Counted from the first letter of the stretch, positions 47,243 through 61,100 are shown. The stretch is 64,000 bases of DNA from Anoplolepis gracilipes (GCF_047496725.1 NC_132975.1:4747501-4811500), one strand, 5' to 3'. The notes: generated from the sequence alone by a model not told the origin. Translations and numbers: made by a program.

Positions 47243-49692
47243 GTATGAGTATACCATCAACAGATGTAACTTGTAAAAATTTAAGTTTTTAAATAAAATT
47301 TGAATTTGAATTGCAAAAAGACCCTTATGTAAAATATTTAAAGTGAAAATAGTTTAAAGTCAAAATATTGGCTTCCTGTCCTCTAAAGGTTAAAATATAT
47401 TTATTTCAACTAATGGCGTGACTCTAAAAATATGTGAGAGTCTCCCTGTTAGGTACTTGCATGCGATTACTGGGAAAAATCCAACAGTTGTAGACAAAAC
47501 GGACTAGCATTTTGTCGCCATTTTTCTATTTCTTTTAATATTTTTATAGTCTACACATATAATTTTCTAAATATATTATTTTATAATATTTTACTAAATT
47601 AAAAAGAATAAATTTTCGCAATTATAATGTATTCGTTGGCAGTGTTAATAGCTATAATTTAAGAAAAAGGTTTAAAAAAAATTTTCTGGCAGATAGCACG
47701 ATAAAGTTTGACAAACAGGATATTTTGATACAATATTTATAAAGTCTTAAAACGATTTATTCAGCGCTTTAAAAGCACACGATAGGAAATAAAGAAACTA
47801 AAGTGCACGGATAAGATATAAGAGCATATTCAGCTTTGAAATGAAGTATTTTATTCGAGATGCGCGCGCGAAGATGTCCGTGAAAACGGAATGCAAATTA
47901 CACGCGACGTCAAACTCGTAATATTTTCGTGACAAACAAAGCGCTCTAATATATTATATCGTCATATTGCACGATATTTTAATACGTCGCGCCACGCAAT
48001 TAATCACGTTTGCAGTAACGTGTGTAAATTGCCGCTTAACGAATCCAATTAAATTTCGCTTTTAACGCTCCACTGTCGCGCGAATCATCGACATGGGATA
48101 CGCTATTATTTCCTCATATCGAAATGGACAAAAATACGAAATGGCAGAATTTTTAACGATTAAATGTCAATTTAACGTATGTAGGCGGTAACAAGTTTAA
48201 TTTGTGCAGCGAATTACTACAATTTTACGTGCTTATTGAGTCGACAAGTTAATTTCAAATCGCGATTTAGATCGTTACTACAGACCCATTCTAGGACAAA
48301 GATATAATTTCCAAAATTGCAAAAAAAAAAGGAAAGAGAAACACGAATAGGAAACGAATTGCCGTTTCGCAAACTCTAGCAGAGAAATAGAGGAAAGGTG
48401 GAGCTGGGTATTGAAATACTCTGGAAAAAGGCGCAGAGAAAGAATCGTGCTGTTTTTTCCGAGTTCCGGCACGTGAATTTCCGAATTTACATCAGCAGAA
48501 CAGACGTGTCTATTGATTCCCAATCGTGAATCGATCGGAAAAAAAGAACGGGAAAATGCGGAATGGGTAAGGGAATAAATCGGTGGTGCACGACGGCAAT
48601 CCAGTTAATTGAAATCCAGATGCTCTCGTAGTTCGATCTTGCAGCCTGAAATATAGCAAAAATAGTAACAGATTGAATACAACTCTTTGATTAATGGAAA
48701 TTATTAATTACCGAGATTGATACGTTGATCCACTCTACACCCTCCTCTCCCTTTCTCTTAAGTGTTCTCGCGTTTGTAATTTCCATCGAATTTGCTAGAA
48801 TTTCATATAATTGATAATAATAAAATACACGATGCGACAGAATAATGACGCATCGGTGTTCAATGAAACAATTGCATTTATGATATTTTATCGGGTAGGA
48901 GACAAATGCATTCTGTTAATATATTATAAAATTAATTAAAATTTATTAATTATTAATCCAATAATTATTTTATATTTATTAATTATTAATTCAAATAAAA
49001 GCGAACATTTTCTCTCTTGATAGAAACAAAATGTCTTTGTTTATAATTATTAATATTTTGTTCACCAAGTGCTTACGCGTATTTATTTATGCTGAAGCTG
49101 AAATTAGAACCAAAGGCACAATTGGAATTATAAATTAGCCATAATTTACTTCATGCCACGGTATATCGAAGCATGTACGATTATAATGTATCGCTAATAC
49201 AATTACCATTCTAATAACGCAATGTTATTTGGAACATTTATTTGCATAAATAAACAACCGAATGCAGTGATTATTATGGACGTAATGCATAAACCATGTT
49301 TACCTTGACCTAAGGTTTTATCATTGTTAAAACAGGAGGAGATTGCTCGACAGATAGAACGGATTCACGTTTTAATCGATAAACGATAAATCTGACAGTC
49401 GAACTTTTGACAATATGCGTAGCCGCAAAAATTTCACGACATTAATACTTACGACACACACCTTACATTCCACAACACTTGATACACAGGGGAGTTGTTT
49501 ATGACGATCGGTTTTTTTGCCATAACTTTACTTAGAATTAATTTTTTTGACATTAATTGTACATGAATCGAAAGTTTAGACTTTAATGAGTATGCTCATC
49601 AAAAGTTCATTGGTGTGAGAGTTATAGTTTTCATGTGAGAAAGCCTGGGAGTAAGCATTCAGAATAACGTTGAAAAAATGTCATTTATCACA
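47243..49692. other. 2.4 kb with no recognised element
   Basis: Positions 47,850-48,730 are GC-balanced and host-like; the rest is AT-rich. An 81-codon reverse frame (48,278-48,523) has no recognised domain. TACACAGGGG near 49,484 may pair with CCCCTGTGTA near 52,610, but evidence for an enclosing element is thin. Confidence 0.35.
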
Positions 49693-51294
49693 TTAAGGAT
49701 GTTTAGTACCTATTTTTAAAAATATAGGAATTTAATAAAATTTGCACAGATTGTTCTGATACATGTTCAGAGACTTATAAAAAAACCTGGAGTTGATTCA
49801 CTGAAGCAATCAAAAGTTATAAGGATTTTAATTTTCAATGAATTTACCCGTCGATATTATTATAAATATAATTATTTTGTGAATCTAATTATAAGTAAAA
49901 GTATTAATATAATTATAAATTTGTAAAAAAGAGAGAAATAGTGGAAATGTTTTTTATCAAGAAATTTAACAACACAATTAACCTGCAAAGAGACACTGAA
50001 AATCTAAATAATATTTACGACAAGATAATAAAGATCATTTAAAATGTTTTTAAAAATTGTCAGTTCAGTTTTAAGATTCGGTTTGACAAGACGTGTTTCT
50101 TTACTGTGTTGGTTTGTCTTATTAATATTTCACATCAGCGAAATGTTTAATTGTTTTTCACGTTTACAATACGTTTTTTACAACCTTTGTTTTATTTAAA
50201 TGTACGTATTAATTTATTTGTCTTTAATCAACTTTATCACATTTAGTGTCTGTACTTAATTTATTATTATTATGTATTCATTTGTACCTATCGTCCTTTT
50301 AGTGACACTTGAAAAGGATCACAACCAGATTATCGAAACGTTGTGCTATTAAATAAAGGATTTTTGGCTAGTTTGGTCGTTTAATTATACTATTGGCTTA
50401 TAATTATAAATATAATTATTTATATAAATAAGTATAAATATATTTATTTCTGTCCTTTTTAGTCCTTAAATTGATACGATTATAGATTTTCTATCTTATA
50501 AAAAACCTGTGATCGTGTTGATTTAAGAGCTAAAATAGATATAATAATAGGAACTTATTCAAAATTTGCAAAAATATAGTTTAAATATAGAGGAAATATT
50601 TGATCACATAATTTTGGTCAAGTACTGACTAGTTCAAAAGATATTGAATATAATTTTCTCAATTTCGTCCTATTATCCGAGATGACATATTATTTATTGT
50701 GAAAACGTGGCAACATAGCATTCAGCTGAGCCTTCTCTTAACATTTTAAATAACCTTTCTTTTCATCTGAAGAAGTCTCTATATACAAACGTGTAAGCGA
50801 GAAGTGACTAGGCCTCATATGTCAATTTGCAATTTCACCAACTTATGAAAAATTATCATGTTGCCACATTTCTTTCTTCTCGGAGAAATGACAAATTGTT
50901 AAATTTATCAAAGAAATAATTAAAAATCTTCTATATTTTGTCATTATTCACTATTATAATTTTTATTCTAACATTTTAAATTATTCTGTACGAGTAAATT
51001 CTTTTATTTTTATAATTCAAATTTTGTGCTGTAATGTTGAAATCGAGGTACCGTCAATGATACAAGTTTCTCATTATAATTTAAGAAACTACGAAAAGAA
51101 ACTACGAAGAAATTACGAAAATTCTTCGAAAAAAAGCAACAGAAGTTTGAAAATACATTTCTACACTCTAGCTATGAATAAATAATAAAATTTTATGCAA
51201 TCTTTATAATACTCATATATTAAGATATATGAGAAAAGCATATATTCAATTTCGACTGCTTTTTGCTCCGATTGTAGGTGCTAAACATCCTTAA
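49693..51294. mobile_element. TTAA-flanked element, copy 2, with a nested retroelement fragment
   Basis: Ends GGATGTTTAGTACCTA and, from the right, GGATGTTTAGCACCTA, each next to TTAA (49,693 and 51,291). It matches 31,437-32,513 in reverse over its whole length, except for a 478-bp insertion at 49,921-50,398 and a small AAACTACGAAGAAATTACG expansion near 51,100. Confidence 0.85.
49921..50398 (+). mobile_element. Inserted retroelement fragment with 13-bp target-site duplication
   Basis: Comparison with copy 1 shows exactly where it entered: TATAATTATAAAT is present once in copy 1 and on both sides here (49,908-49,920 and 50,399-50,411). The insert contains TGACAAGACGTGTTTC and CACTTGAAAAGGATCACAAC with CAGATTATCGAAACGTTG, an arrangement like degenerate Penelope-type terminal motifs, and ends TTGGCTAGTTTGGTCGTT. 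Related fragment: 14,936-15,150. No coding remnant. Confidence 0.7.
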
Positions 51295-51793
51295 GAGTGT
51301 TATTGTTATAGAGTATATAGAGTATTATAACAGGAAAATTGGATATAATCTTAAAGTAGAAGTTTTATACTATTGTATATAAAAAAAATTATTATAACTT
51401 CTTGCATTGCAAAAAGTTGAATTATTCAGAAGGATCAAAGTGACATATTTTTGTTACTTTTTTCTTGCGAATTGCTTGGTTTTGCGTATGTTTTGAACCA
51501 AATAAATGAACAATAATTTCAGATAATTAAAATTTGTCTTTTTATTTTAAAATGTATACATTTTTATTAAAAAGACGATAAATTTTTGGAAAAACTTTTT
51601 ATAAACTTAAAAAAAAATTCTAAAACTTTTAGGAAAAACTTTAAAAGTTTAAAAATTTTATAAAAAAACTTTTAAAACTTTTAAAAAATCTATAAACATT
51701 TAGAAAAAACTTCAAAAAATCCATAAACCACTTATATTTCGAAACAGTTAGTACACATGGGTATATATCGACTATCGATCCCAGAACACACGT
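51295..51793. other. AT-rich DNA
   Basis: Contains diverged repeats of AAAACTTTTAAA-type strings between 51,590 and 51,720. No gene seen. Confidence 0.4.
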
Positions 51794-51797
51794 TTAA

Positions 51798-52445
51798 ACC
51801 TTTGAGTCACGAATTTTTCTAATTGTCAGTATTTTATAAAATTTGGTATATACGGGGGTCGCTGATTACGAATCCATTGTCAGATTTTCAAAATTCAAGA
51901 TGGCGGATCCAATATGGCAAACGAATTTTTACTTCCGTCATATTGGATCCCTATATTAAATTTTGGAAATTAAATTTTTTTTCCTTTAGAGTCAGATTCT
52001 GCGATCTAAAAAAACCTTCAGAGAAAAAATTTAAAAAAGAATACAACTGTTACTTTCAATTTAAAACAAAATATTGTTTTTTATATATTTCTTTATCAAA
52101 AAAAAGGATTTAACAAAAAAAAAAACACGGAAAATTCTAAAAAAATTCTGAAAAATATTTTGGAGTGTATTAAGATTATAAAAAAATTGCCGTATTTATT
52201 GTCATAATAGATTAGTAGAAAATGCATTTTTTCGTAAAAAAGTACTAATTTTGACTGTTTGTTTACATATGGTATTTTTGCAATTAACAATTAATGACTG
52301 TTCATATTTTTTTTTACACATATTGATGTTCTAGAGACTCTGTAGAAACAAAAAATCCGGTATTTGTTGATAAAAAAGTAGTTACAACAATAAAAAACTA
52401 CGAAAAAAAGGTGGATTTCTGAGTGATCCGCTGTGACTCAAAGGG
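51798..52445. mobile_element. piggyBac-like non-autonomous element, copy 2 (inverted)
   Basis: Flanked by TTAA at 51,794-51,797 and 52,446-52,449; ends ACCTTTGAGTCAC (first base changed from C) and, from the right, CCCTTTGAGTCAC. It is the reverse of 27,844-28,513 throughout, with small indels. The 96-codon frame within it is interrupted in the other copy. Confidence 0.88.
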
Positions 52446-52449
52446 TTAA

Positions 52450-55400
52450 CAAAGAGTAAACACGTTTTACTCAGTAGCTAGCGGCAGACTAACTATGGGA
52501 CTTGCAGATTCTTGTAGGCGCGTCAGTTAAGTTTTTCTGCTAGATAGCGTGAGGTCTAAACTCATTTTTTAAATGTACAGCATTAAAAAAAAAATTGGGT
52601 TGGAATCTACCCCTGTGTACCGTAAGTGTTAATGCTAATTGTTATTACACGGAACAAGGTTGTATTTTATGCAACATAATGTTTAATGAAACATTCACAC
52701 AAACAGTTGTTTTTGAAAACATGTATATGTATATTTTTTGAAGTATATATGGAATATGCTAAATACAAAAAGTGACAAAAGTAATTTCAATTTTCAAAAA
52801 GAAATAATGAAAATGTTCCGCCTGAAAGGTGAAATCGTATTTCCCTGAAAGGCGAATTTTTCACAGACCGATTTAAATGTTTAATTAAGTAGTTGGCTCT
52901 GAAACTGTACTAGCTTTTCAAAAATTATCTTTGATTGATAAAAGTGCGTTTTTCTGCAATTTTCTCCAACACTATATTGTTGTTTTTAAAAGCAAATGTG
53001 TTGTTTTAATGTACACACTGTGAAACGATTCACAAGTACAGTTTTCTATTGAATGTTAATATATATACAATATATGTATATACAATACGGGAAACGTCTT
53101 TATAATGTCATTTATTTAATAATAATAAAATTTAATTAATAATATTTATAATATTTGTTAATTATACCTATTTAGCCTTGTTTATATTAATCTTTATTAC
53201 ATAATAATGTTATATAACAATATAATAATGTAATATTATATACACACACGTACGCACGCACGCACGCATATAATATATGTGTGTATATAAACGTAAATAT
53301 TATATTTTTAATTAAATGACATAAAAATTCGCGATTTTTTCAAAGAAAATATCGTTAAAATTAAGCGAGCAAATAAGATAAAACTATGTATATATATGTA
53401 CATACTGATGCACTCCAACTTTTTGAAACTGCATTTAATTATTACATTAGGTTAAGTAGAAGGCGATAGTGATGAGAAAAAAACGAACACGCTTTTTATT
53501 CTTCAACATTACGAGAGTTTTAAGAAGGTTGCATTTTCACAACTATTTTCTAGAGAAGTTGGCGCCACGTCATAAATAAAGTTCCTCTCTTACCGAATCA
53601 TTTCAAGCCGAGAATCGGCTTATTAATTCAGTCGAGCTGAACGGAGAATTTCAAGAGCAAAGTTTACGTAGAAGCGCGCGCTAGTAGTAGTTTGAGCATT
53701 TTGCCCGGCGAGTAAATCCGGCCAGTTAATACAATATGATATTAAATAAATTTCGTTATTCATCACGACATAATTGATAATTGGAATGTACTATTCGGAA
53801 CAGGTTAAACTATGTATTTCATTTAGTCTCAGCAAAGATTAAGTTTTAATTAACGTCAGATACAATCATTTTTTGAAGAATTTGTTAAAACCATATATAA
53901 TTTATGAATTGATTGTTTATACAAATTTATATGACTAACAAAATAATTGCAATTTATCGCTAATGGCAAATATTAAACACTGATTTTTTTTGGTCACTTT
54001 GAATTAATGTTTTATCAGTGTCAGATACAATCAGTGTCTGAAAACAACGAAATATTCCGCAAACTAGAAATGAATTTAAAACTGTAAAAATAATATGAGT
54101 TATTAAAAGAAATATCATTAATCGTCCTTTGCATGTACCGATTTTATTCAATATTTTCTTTACTTGCGCACAATTCAATCGTCCTTAAAAAAACGTAAAA
54201 AGCATAGATATAGCTGAAATTAACCAACATTTAAAGAATAGATAACAGTCGTAATAAAAAAGCATAATAAAAAAATTATTGCTGCTTGTGCAGTTGATTG
54301 ATGCTTAATATTAAATGTATATAAATTCAATAATTATCATTAAAAGGAAAAACACAGCAATAGGGAAATATTTATAAGAGCGACGAATATCGATTTATTC
54401 ATAGCCGTGCAATCATCTTATGAAGATTCGTTAGATTGCATAAGGATGTTTGTGATGTGTGAATGGTCAATGATTAATATTTAATCTGCTTTAATTTGAC
54501 TTATCTCGCACAAACTGAATGACAAAAAAACATATAAATTTCCTGCAGCCACATCAAGAGAAACAAATTAATTCGGCATTCTCGTTGATGCGTAACGAAG
54601 TTTACTTGCGGCAAGAAATTTTGCGGACTAACTGGCTGGAATATTTACGAGGCAGACCGAATAGAATTAATTATTTACGGACAAAATTTCTGAAACTTTG
54701 GACGTGTTGACCGAAAAAAAAGAAAGAAGATTCTGCGAAGCGAGATTGTTCGCTCGCGGTTTTAACGCAATTTTGTTTTCAAATATGCAACAAAGTTACG
54801 AAGTTATTCTGATGGGACGCTTTCATGGTCTGATTTTATTTTCGCTAAGATTTCATTGTATTTGCATTTTTGTTTAATCGAGACATGGCTTTATTTTTTA
54901 ATTTTTTCCTTTTACAATTTCGTTTATAAATCACTAAAAAACGAATGCTTAGAAAACTCGACGGTCATTAAGCATAAATTATAACTTGATCAAAGTTTCT
55001 ACCATACCACTGCAACAGCTGCCGTGACAAATAACAGTCGTGAAATGTTGAAACTGTATAATAGCAGTACAGTGCGTCTTTTACACGAAAAATCAGCGAA
55101 ATAACTTTTCTGTCTCTTCCTCTCTCTCTTTTTTTGTTAATTTCTTTCGTTGGTGCTTATTTCGTTAAGTATAGTTTAGGGCGGAGCGAAAAGTGGGTGG
55201 TAAGAAAAACCGAAATTGTTGTCCACGTGTCACAGACAGGAAACAGAAGCAACTTTTATCACAAATACTTTGGCCGAGACCTCGTCTACTGTAAATGAAA
55301 TGGGGGAAACAAAGTTTCGTCTGAGCTTCGGAATCGCAAGAGCTAAGAACGTTTTTTAAATTGAGACCCGAGAAAGTTTGCAGGCAAGCTCGTTGAAATG

Positions 55401-55558
55401 TTTACGCGTAACTAGAAAAATTGATTGTCTCTTCCGTTACATAATTCTTTCATAAAGAATCGTTTATGTTATCGTGAAAATATCCAATGTTTCTTCAGTA
55501 ATAATAAGTTATTTAGCAACTCTTTGTATAATAGAAATATCATTTATCGTTACAAAAT
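52450..55558. other. 3.1 kb with no recognised element
   Basis: AT-rich with GC-balanced stretches near 52,490-52,560, 53,550-53,730 and 55,140-55,400. A short CGCA run lies near 53,250. Frames of 60-72 codons show no recognised domain. Confidence 0.4.
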
Positions 55559-56373
55559 TAATAGGTACTTAAATAAGTTTTTGCCGTCTTTTTGTTAAAT
55601 AAAAGACATTTGTTTCAATAGAAAAATAAAGAATATTTTATTCAAAATATTTTCCATCGTTAGCTATAAGCTTTTTCCACTTTTCACGTAATAAGTGGAT
55701 TCCGATAGAAAAAATCTCGTTCTTTTGAAGCGATCCAGTCATTAAGAGAATTTTTGATATCTTCATAAAAACTGAAGTGCTGCTGGAAAAGGCCATGCTG
55801 CATTGATCGAAACAAATGGATAATCTGATGGAGCATAGTCTGGTAAATACAGCAGGTGGGATAACACATCCCATCCAAACAGTTCTAACGTTTCCTTGAT
55901 CGTTTTGCAATGTGTGGTCTAGCATTGTCATGTTGAAAAATCATTTTGTCATGTCTTCTGGCATATTCCGGATGTTTTTTTTTCAATTTTCGACTCAAAT
56001 TGACTATTGACAATTCTTTAAGTGTTTGACATGAATCTTCATCGCGTAATGCTTCCAATTCTTCATCTTTAAACTTTATTGGTGCACCAAAGCGTTCTTT
56101 GTCTTTCACATCGAAAACATTATTTCTAAATTGTTGAAACTAATCTTTACAAGTTCTTTCAGATGGAGCATTGTCACCATAAACTTCCATGAACAAACGA
56201 TAACTTTCAGCTGCACTTTTCGTTAAAATAAAATAATGATGTAAAACCTCCCGCAAATGTTGTTTTATTGATACCAAATTTGACATTTTCAATGCAATAA
56301 AAAAATTGTTGTTTACACTTCAACCAAATGTCGTATATTAAATCTTAAAACTTATTTAGAGTACTTTCATATA
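55559..56373 (-). mobile_element. Mariner element, internally deleted
   Basis: About 0.8 kb bounded by imperfect terminal repeats: GGTACTTAAATAAGTTTT on one side and, from the other, AAGTACTCTAAATAAGTTTT, next to TA. Between them lies a broken transposase. Full mariners are about 1.3 kb, so some 0.5 kb is missing. Confidence 0.8.
55635..56286 (-). pseudogene. Mariner transposase, frameshifted and missing its first catalytic block
   Basis: Minus strand from ATG at 56,286. The N-terminus (IKQHLREVLHHYFILTKSAA, SYRLFMEVYGDNAPSERTC) is the mariner helix-turn-helix region. TAG stands where the family has a Trp codon before FQQF. The first aspartate block and its surroundings are deleted: the frame passes from the helix-turn-helix directly to LKKKHPEYARRHDKMIFQHD, which carries the second aspartate, then NARPH. 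Further shifts scatter the rest over three frames: YAPSDYP (third aspartate), LFRSMQHGLFQQHFSFYEDI, and IHLLREKWKKLIANDGKYFE at the C-terminus. The C-terminal wording resembles the irritans-type mariners. Confidence 0.92.
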
Positions 56374-57732
56374 CATGTGTCGCCATTTTAAATTACATAC
56401 AAGTAAAACTAGTTACGACATTTATTAGTAAATGGCAAAAACTTATTCAAGCACCTAATATTTCCGAAATGATAATAGTTTATGATTTTAGTGTGAACTT
56501 CGACAATCTCGTTTGACATCGTCTTCGTTTGTAATATCAGTAATGCAAAGAAAATACGCATGCACTTGTCGATAATTATCGGCCCTCTAATTGACATCCT
56601 GTACGATAAATTGGACGACCAGAGTCAATCTGAATCGAAATTCGATAACGCGTTTCTCCCGATAACCGATAATCGGCTGGCGATCCTGCGATCATCGTGA
56701 ATTATTCCGACATTCCGATACTCCGGTCATTAATCTCATTTGTTATCACGAGAAACAGTCGTGAATTGTTTCGTCTGATTGTTAAATAACTGATTGATAT
56801 CCTATTGCAAGATTGATTTGATATATTAACGCACACGTGTTGTGCACTGTTTTTTATTAATTTAATATAAAATTCCTATTATTCTTAAAGATAACATCAA
56901 ATATTATCAGATAAAATCAACTGTATGTTATGTCAGTTAACAAATTGAATGTTTATAGCATAATGATCGTCATTTCATCAATATCATGATATTATATTCC
57001 AGGTAGGTATTAATTATTGATTACTATTTACAAGCTATACTTGCGTGATAATGGCTAGTTACGCAAGCTGCCGTGTGCAGAATACAGACGCACTCGAGGG
57101 GCATCGTTCGTTAAGCAATTATCACGGACGTTAGACCGGCCGGATAACAGATGTCAAGTTCAGGCTAATCGTTCAATTAATGTGTCTTGAACACGGTCAC
57201 GATTTCTCACTTGGATATACCTGCATTACGTTTTTTCCACATGGTTGAAGTCAATGAGTTTGTCGACTTGGATGCAATAATAATCCGAGATTCTCTCGTA
57301 ACGTCGGTGCAGTACTAATGTCACGCAAATCTTACTTAATTATTTTTTAAAATAATTTCATGTCCAGCATATTATCTATAAAACATCGAAGTATCAAAAA
57401 AATGAAAGTTCGAAGAAGTTTATTTTTCTGTCCAATGAGCTTTCGTTAAAACTGGAATTGTTTCCATTCCTTTCGTTTGTTACACAAAATGAATTGTAAG
57501 TGAGATTTCACGAACTTGTTAACAATCAATTTGCAACACATATGTTTTTTCATTTAAATTTATAAAAATTTATAAAATTTAATATTAATTTAAATATATT
57601 AAATTTATAAAAATATACAACATATAAATTATAAAATTTTATAAAAATTAATTTATATAAGTTTGTTTAAAGCTTTTTCAAACTTATATGCATTGAAAAA
57701 ATTCACAACAAAATGTTATTTATTTAGTGTGC
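56374..57732. other. 1.4 kb with no recognised element
   Basis: Positions 56,570-56,760 and 57,040-57,310 are GC-balanced and host-like. No gene recognised. Confidence 0.4.
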
Positions 57733-57802
57733 GGTTCTGGCGCAGTGAGTTGAGCGTCTGCTCACTATGCCTAAGATCTCGGGTTCAAATCCGAACAGAA
57801 CC
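57733..57802 (+). repeat. tRNA-like head of a SINE
   Basis: Seven-base acceptor pairing GGTTCTG/CAGAACC, an A-box-like TGGCGCAGTGAG and a B-box-like GGTTCAAATCC at the right spacing for RNA polymerase III. It is about 70 nt, but the anticodon stem does not fold and the T-stem is imperfect, so it is not called a working tRNA. It is followed without a break by a longer body, which fits a tRNA-derived SINE. Confidence 0.6.
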
Positions 57803-58190
57803 ATTTTTATTCGATTTTATTTGATCGCCACCTCTCGGAAGGCAATGGCAAAACCACCGAGAGTATCTTGCCGCAAAAAAACTCCCTCTATCTAGGCCGT
57901 TCGGAACTGGTATTAAACAGTAGGTCCCTATGACTGCAGATAAGACGCTCTCTGCGGTCATACGCTAGAGGTAACGGAAAGGGTTTTTGGAAGGAGGTGT
58001 AGAAAAGGATGAAAGGGGTTGGTATACCTGAAAAACACCCCGGCAATCTCGAGGGAAGTCCGGTATATGTCCGTTATCCGCTATGTTATTTGTTTGATGA
58101 ACAGATGGGACAAATAAATAGTGTCTCGTGTTTTTTGCGAAAATTCCGACAAAAGTCTCGAGACGCCATTTATGGACGATGCACTTTTTA
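57803..58190 (+). repeat. Probable SINE body (3' limit unknown)
   Basis: GC-balanced sequence after the tRNA-like head, with GAAGGCAATGGCAAAACCAC near 57,838, TAGGTCCCTATGACTGCAG and GACGCTCTCTGCGGTCATAC. No terminal A-run or target duplication was found, so the end is a guess. The 105-codon reverse frame across 57,965-58,282 and other frames here have no domain. Confidence 0.4.
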
Positions 58191-61100
58191 ATTCGCGGTA
58201 TTTGAGTTCTAGTTCGGGCTATTATATGCTCAGTCGCGATACCTGGAGCTCGTAAATAATTCCAATGAAATTGCACTCTCATAACAATATGAAAGATGCG
58301 GTAATCCCAGCGCTCATAAAGCGCCCCCTAGCGAGTGTCCGTCGTGGAAGAAACGACTTTTTTATCTTTTTTTTTTATCGTGCAATTCTTATCGTTACTG
58401 ACAGCAAGTTCATCTACAATGCAAAACTTCAGAAAGTAACCGTCTTATCGTTGTATATCAGTGGTTTAATTCCGACTATTACCTTAATTCGTCTTCAGTG
58501 GACTATTAATTCTTTGTTAACCTCCTCTATTTAGGACTTTTTGGCGTTTAACGTGTGAAAAAAGTTATTCTTAACAATTTATTTGATAAAAGTTTTAGTA
58601 GACATTTTTGTTTCATTAAATTTTCTTTCTTTCTTTTCTCTGCTTAATTGTCGGTGTCTTTCATTTTGCTGTATTTAAAATAAAAACTATATATTTTCAT
58701 GTCTGTTTTATGCAATTATTCATACAGCAAAATACTTAGCAACTTTTATGCGAAGAAAAAAATAGAAATAACATATATCTTGAATGCGTGTTTTTTTTTA
58801 AGCGCGAAATACTTTTTATGAGTTTATAACGATGCGAATGTTTTGAATTTTTATCACAGTTGCTTAAATGAAACAATATTATAGCGAAAATTATAAAAAT
58901 AAAGTTACAGATTTAATTTTTCTTTATTAGCGATAATGTAATTAAATACATAATTTTTTATTATCGCGCACCGAGTTATCCAAGACTTGATATCCTCGTT
59001 TGTACATGAAAAAGACAGTTGCTTTTAATGTTCGCACTTTGCGTTGAGAAATTTCACCCCTCATGCCGAGGGAATTGAACGTGTCACAATGGTTATATCG
59101 CACCTACGTTCTATTTGAGCCCACAAATGTTCTTTCTTTAGCGACAAATTGAACATTTTGTAGAGTAGGGTTACCATGAGTTCTATCATACTCTTGTAAC
59201 ATTTACCTTTGATACTCCATAAAAGTTAAGTTTCATATATATAAATCAGATACTACATTTGCGCACTCGTGTGTAATTTGATATTTCATTATCGTTCCGT
59301 TAACTTTTTTATTTTTTTATATCCTTTTATTGTATTTTTTATTCCCATTTATAGCATCATACTTATTGTCAGACAAATTCTTGAATTTGCATCCGCAGTT
59401 ATTCTTATTTATTTACAATGCAGATTATTAAATTAATTCTTTAAATATAATTACTTATTTAAATAAAATTCTACTATTTACAAATTTATTTAATTGCAAT
59501 AGAGAGATACAAAGAGAAATACAATTATCAAGGAAATACAGAATATGCTTTGTTAAATTATGACAGACAAATAATAATAATTCGATATTATCGTAGCAGC
59601 GAATGATTATATTGAAAATGCCAGAAAGTAAATTAAATCTTTGAACGACAAATAATCTATGAAATAATCAATTTAATCTAGTGATAGAGGAATTTCACAA
59701 CATACGTATGTATATGATGTGGCTGCACAAATGTGGAAATACGTCAGGCGTATTTGGATTATGATTGCTTACACGTAATTAGAAGTTGTTTAAAGCGGCT
59801 TTGCCGCAAATTTACATGTGCATTGACATTGGTAATAAAGCTCAGCATGCGCGTGATATATCGACGCGCTGTCACTAAATGCGAATGTAATTATCGGAAT
59901 TGGCAACAATAAAACTATAGCAAATACTAGGAGCCGCAAGCGTTGATGAAATTGATAATGACCGTCAATCTCGTCACAATGTGCTCGAAAATACATAATT
60001 AATGATTTAATGTTACTTATGCAACGTATATATTGATTTAATGCTTTAAAAGCACATATTACTCGGCATATGTAATTATTTTAATTTAAATTAAAATATG
60101 TAATTTTAATCTGAAGAAAAGATAATAAGAAATATGTTTCAGCAAGTTCAAAAAGTTACTTTCATCTTGCATATGTAATACGCGTTCAATTGTATGTATA
60201 ATATTACTATAAATATGTGCACGTATAAATGTGTACGTAGAATACTTATATTAAAAATTATATCCGATATCTATATTTACGTCTGTGATAAGAGTGAAAT
60301 ATGTTTTGACATTTTGTTGATATAATTCTACGAATGTAGAACTGCTCGATCAGTATTTTGATGCAAATTTCCCGTTGCTACAAATAAAGTTAATCTTAAA
60401 TCAACGTCTATAAATAAGATCAAAAAATCTGAAAATGCATATATGCAGTGATTGGTTGTAATCGAATACCAAATGAAGATTAATTGAAACGCAAGATAAC
60501 AATTTGACAATAGAAATATTTTTTTCAACGATAGAGGAAAACTAACAAATATTTATAATTAGATAGACTTTAATCTTTCTCTCTAATATAAATTACAGAT
60601 TTTAATTCTAAAAAAATATACTTATTTATCACATTTGTCATATTAAAAAAATGTGCTATATTTATTTCTATGGGATGTGTGTAATGAGGAAAGAATTTGT
60701 TTAATAATAATTCTTTTCTACATCTACAAATCTCCACGAAAATTATTTGAAAATAGAAAAAATATGTATAAGTATAGTAATTTTATATAGAATATTATTA
60801 ATTTTATATAGAATATTATTTAATTTTATATAGAATATTATATTATATAATGTTTTAAATAGAAAATTTTTCTCTCCTAGTCAAAATATCCACATTTCTC
60901 AACTGATTGTAAATGAAGATCGACCTGATAGCTTACTACAAAAAGCTTTCAGAAAGTTCATATTTATTTGATCCAAATAATCAACCGAAAATAACAAATC
61001 AATGCCCATTGCGGCTGCATTGCCTTCATCAATCGCAAATTGTTAATGTATAATATGATTACAACGTTATCGGAAATATCTCTTTTTATTTTAAAAAAAT

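Noticed and set aside
49484..52622. Large enclosing transposon with TACACAGGGG ends
   Set aside because: Only about 10 bp pair at the ends, with no second copy to confirm; it spans several independent elements.
57733..57802. Functional tRNA gene
   Set aside because: Acceptor stem and A/B boxes are good, but the anticodon arm does not fold and the T-stem is imperfect.
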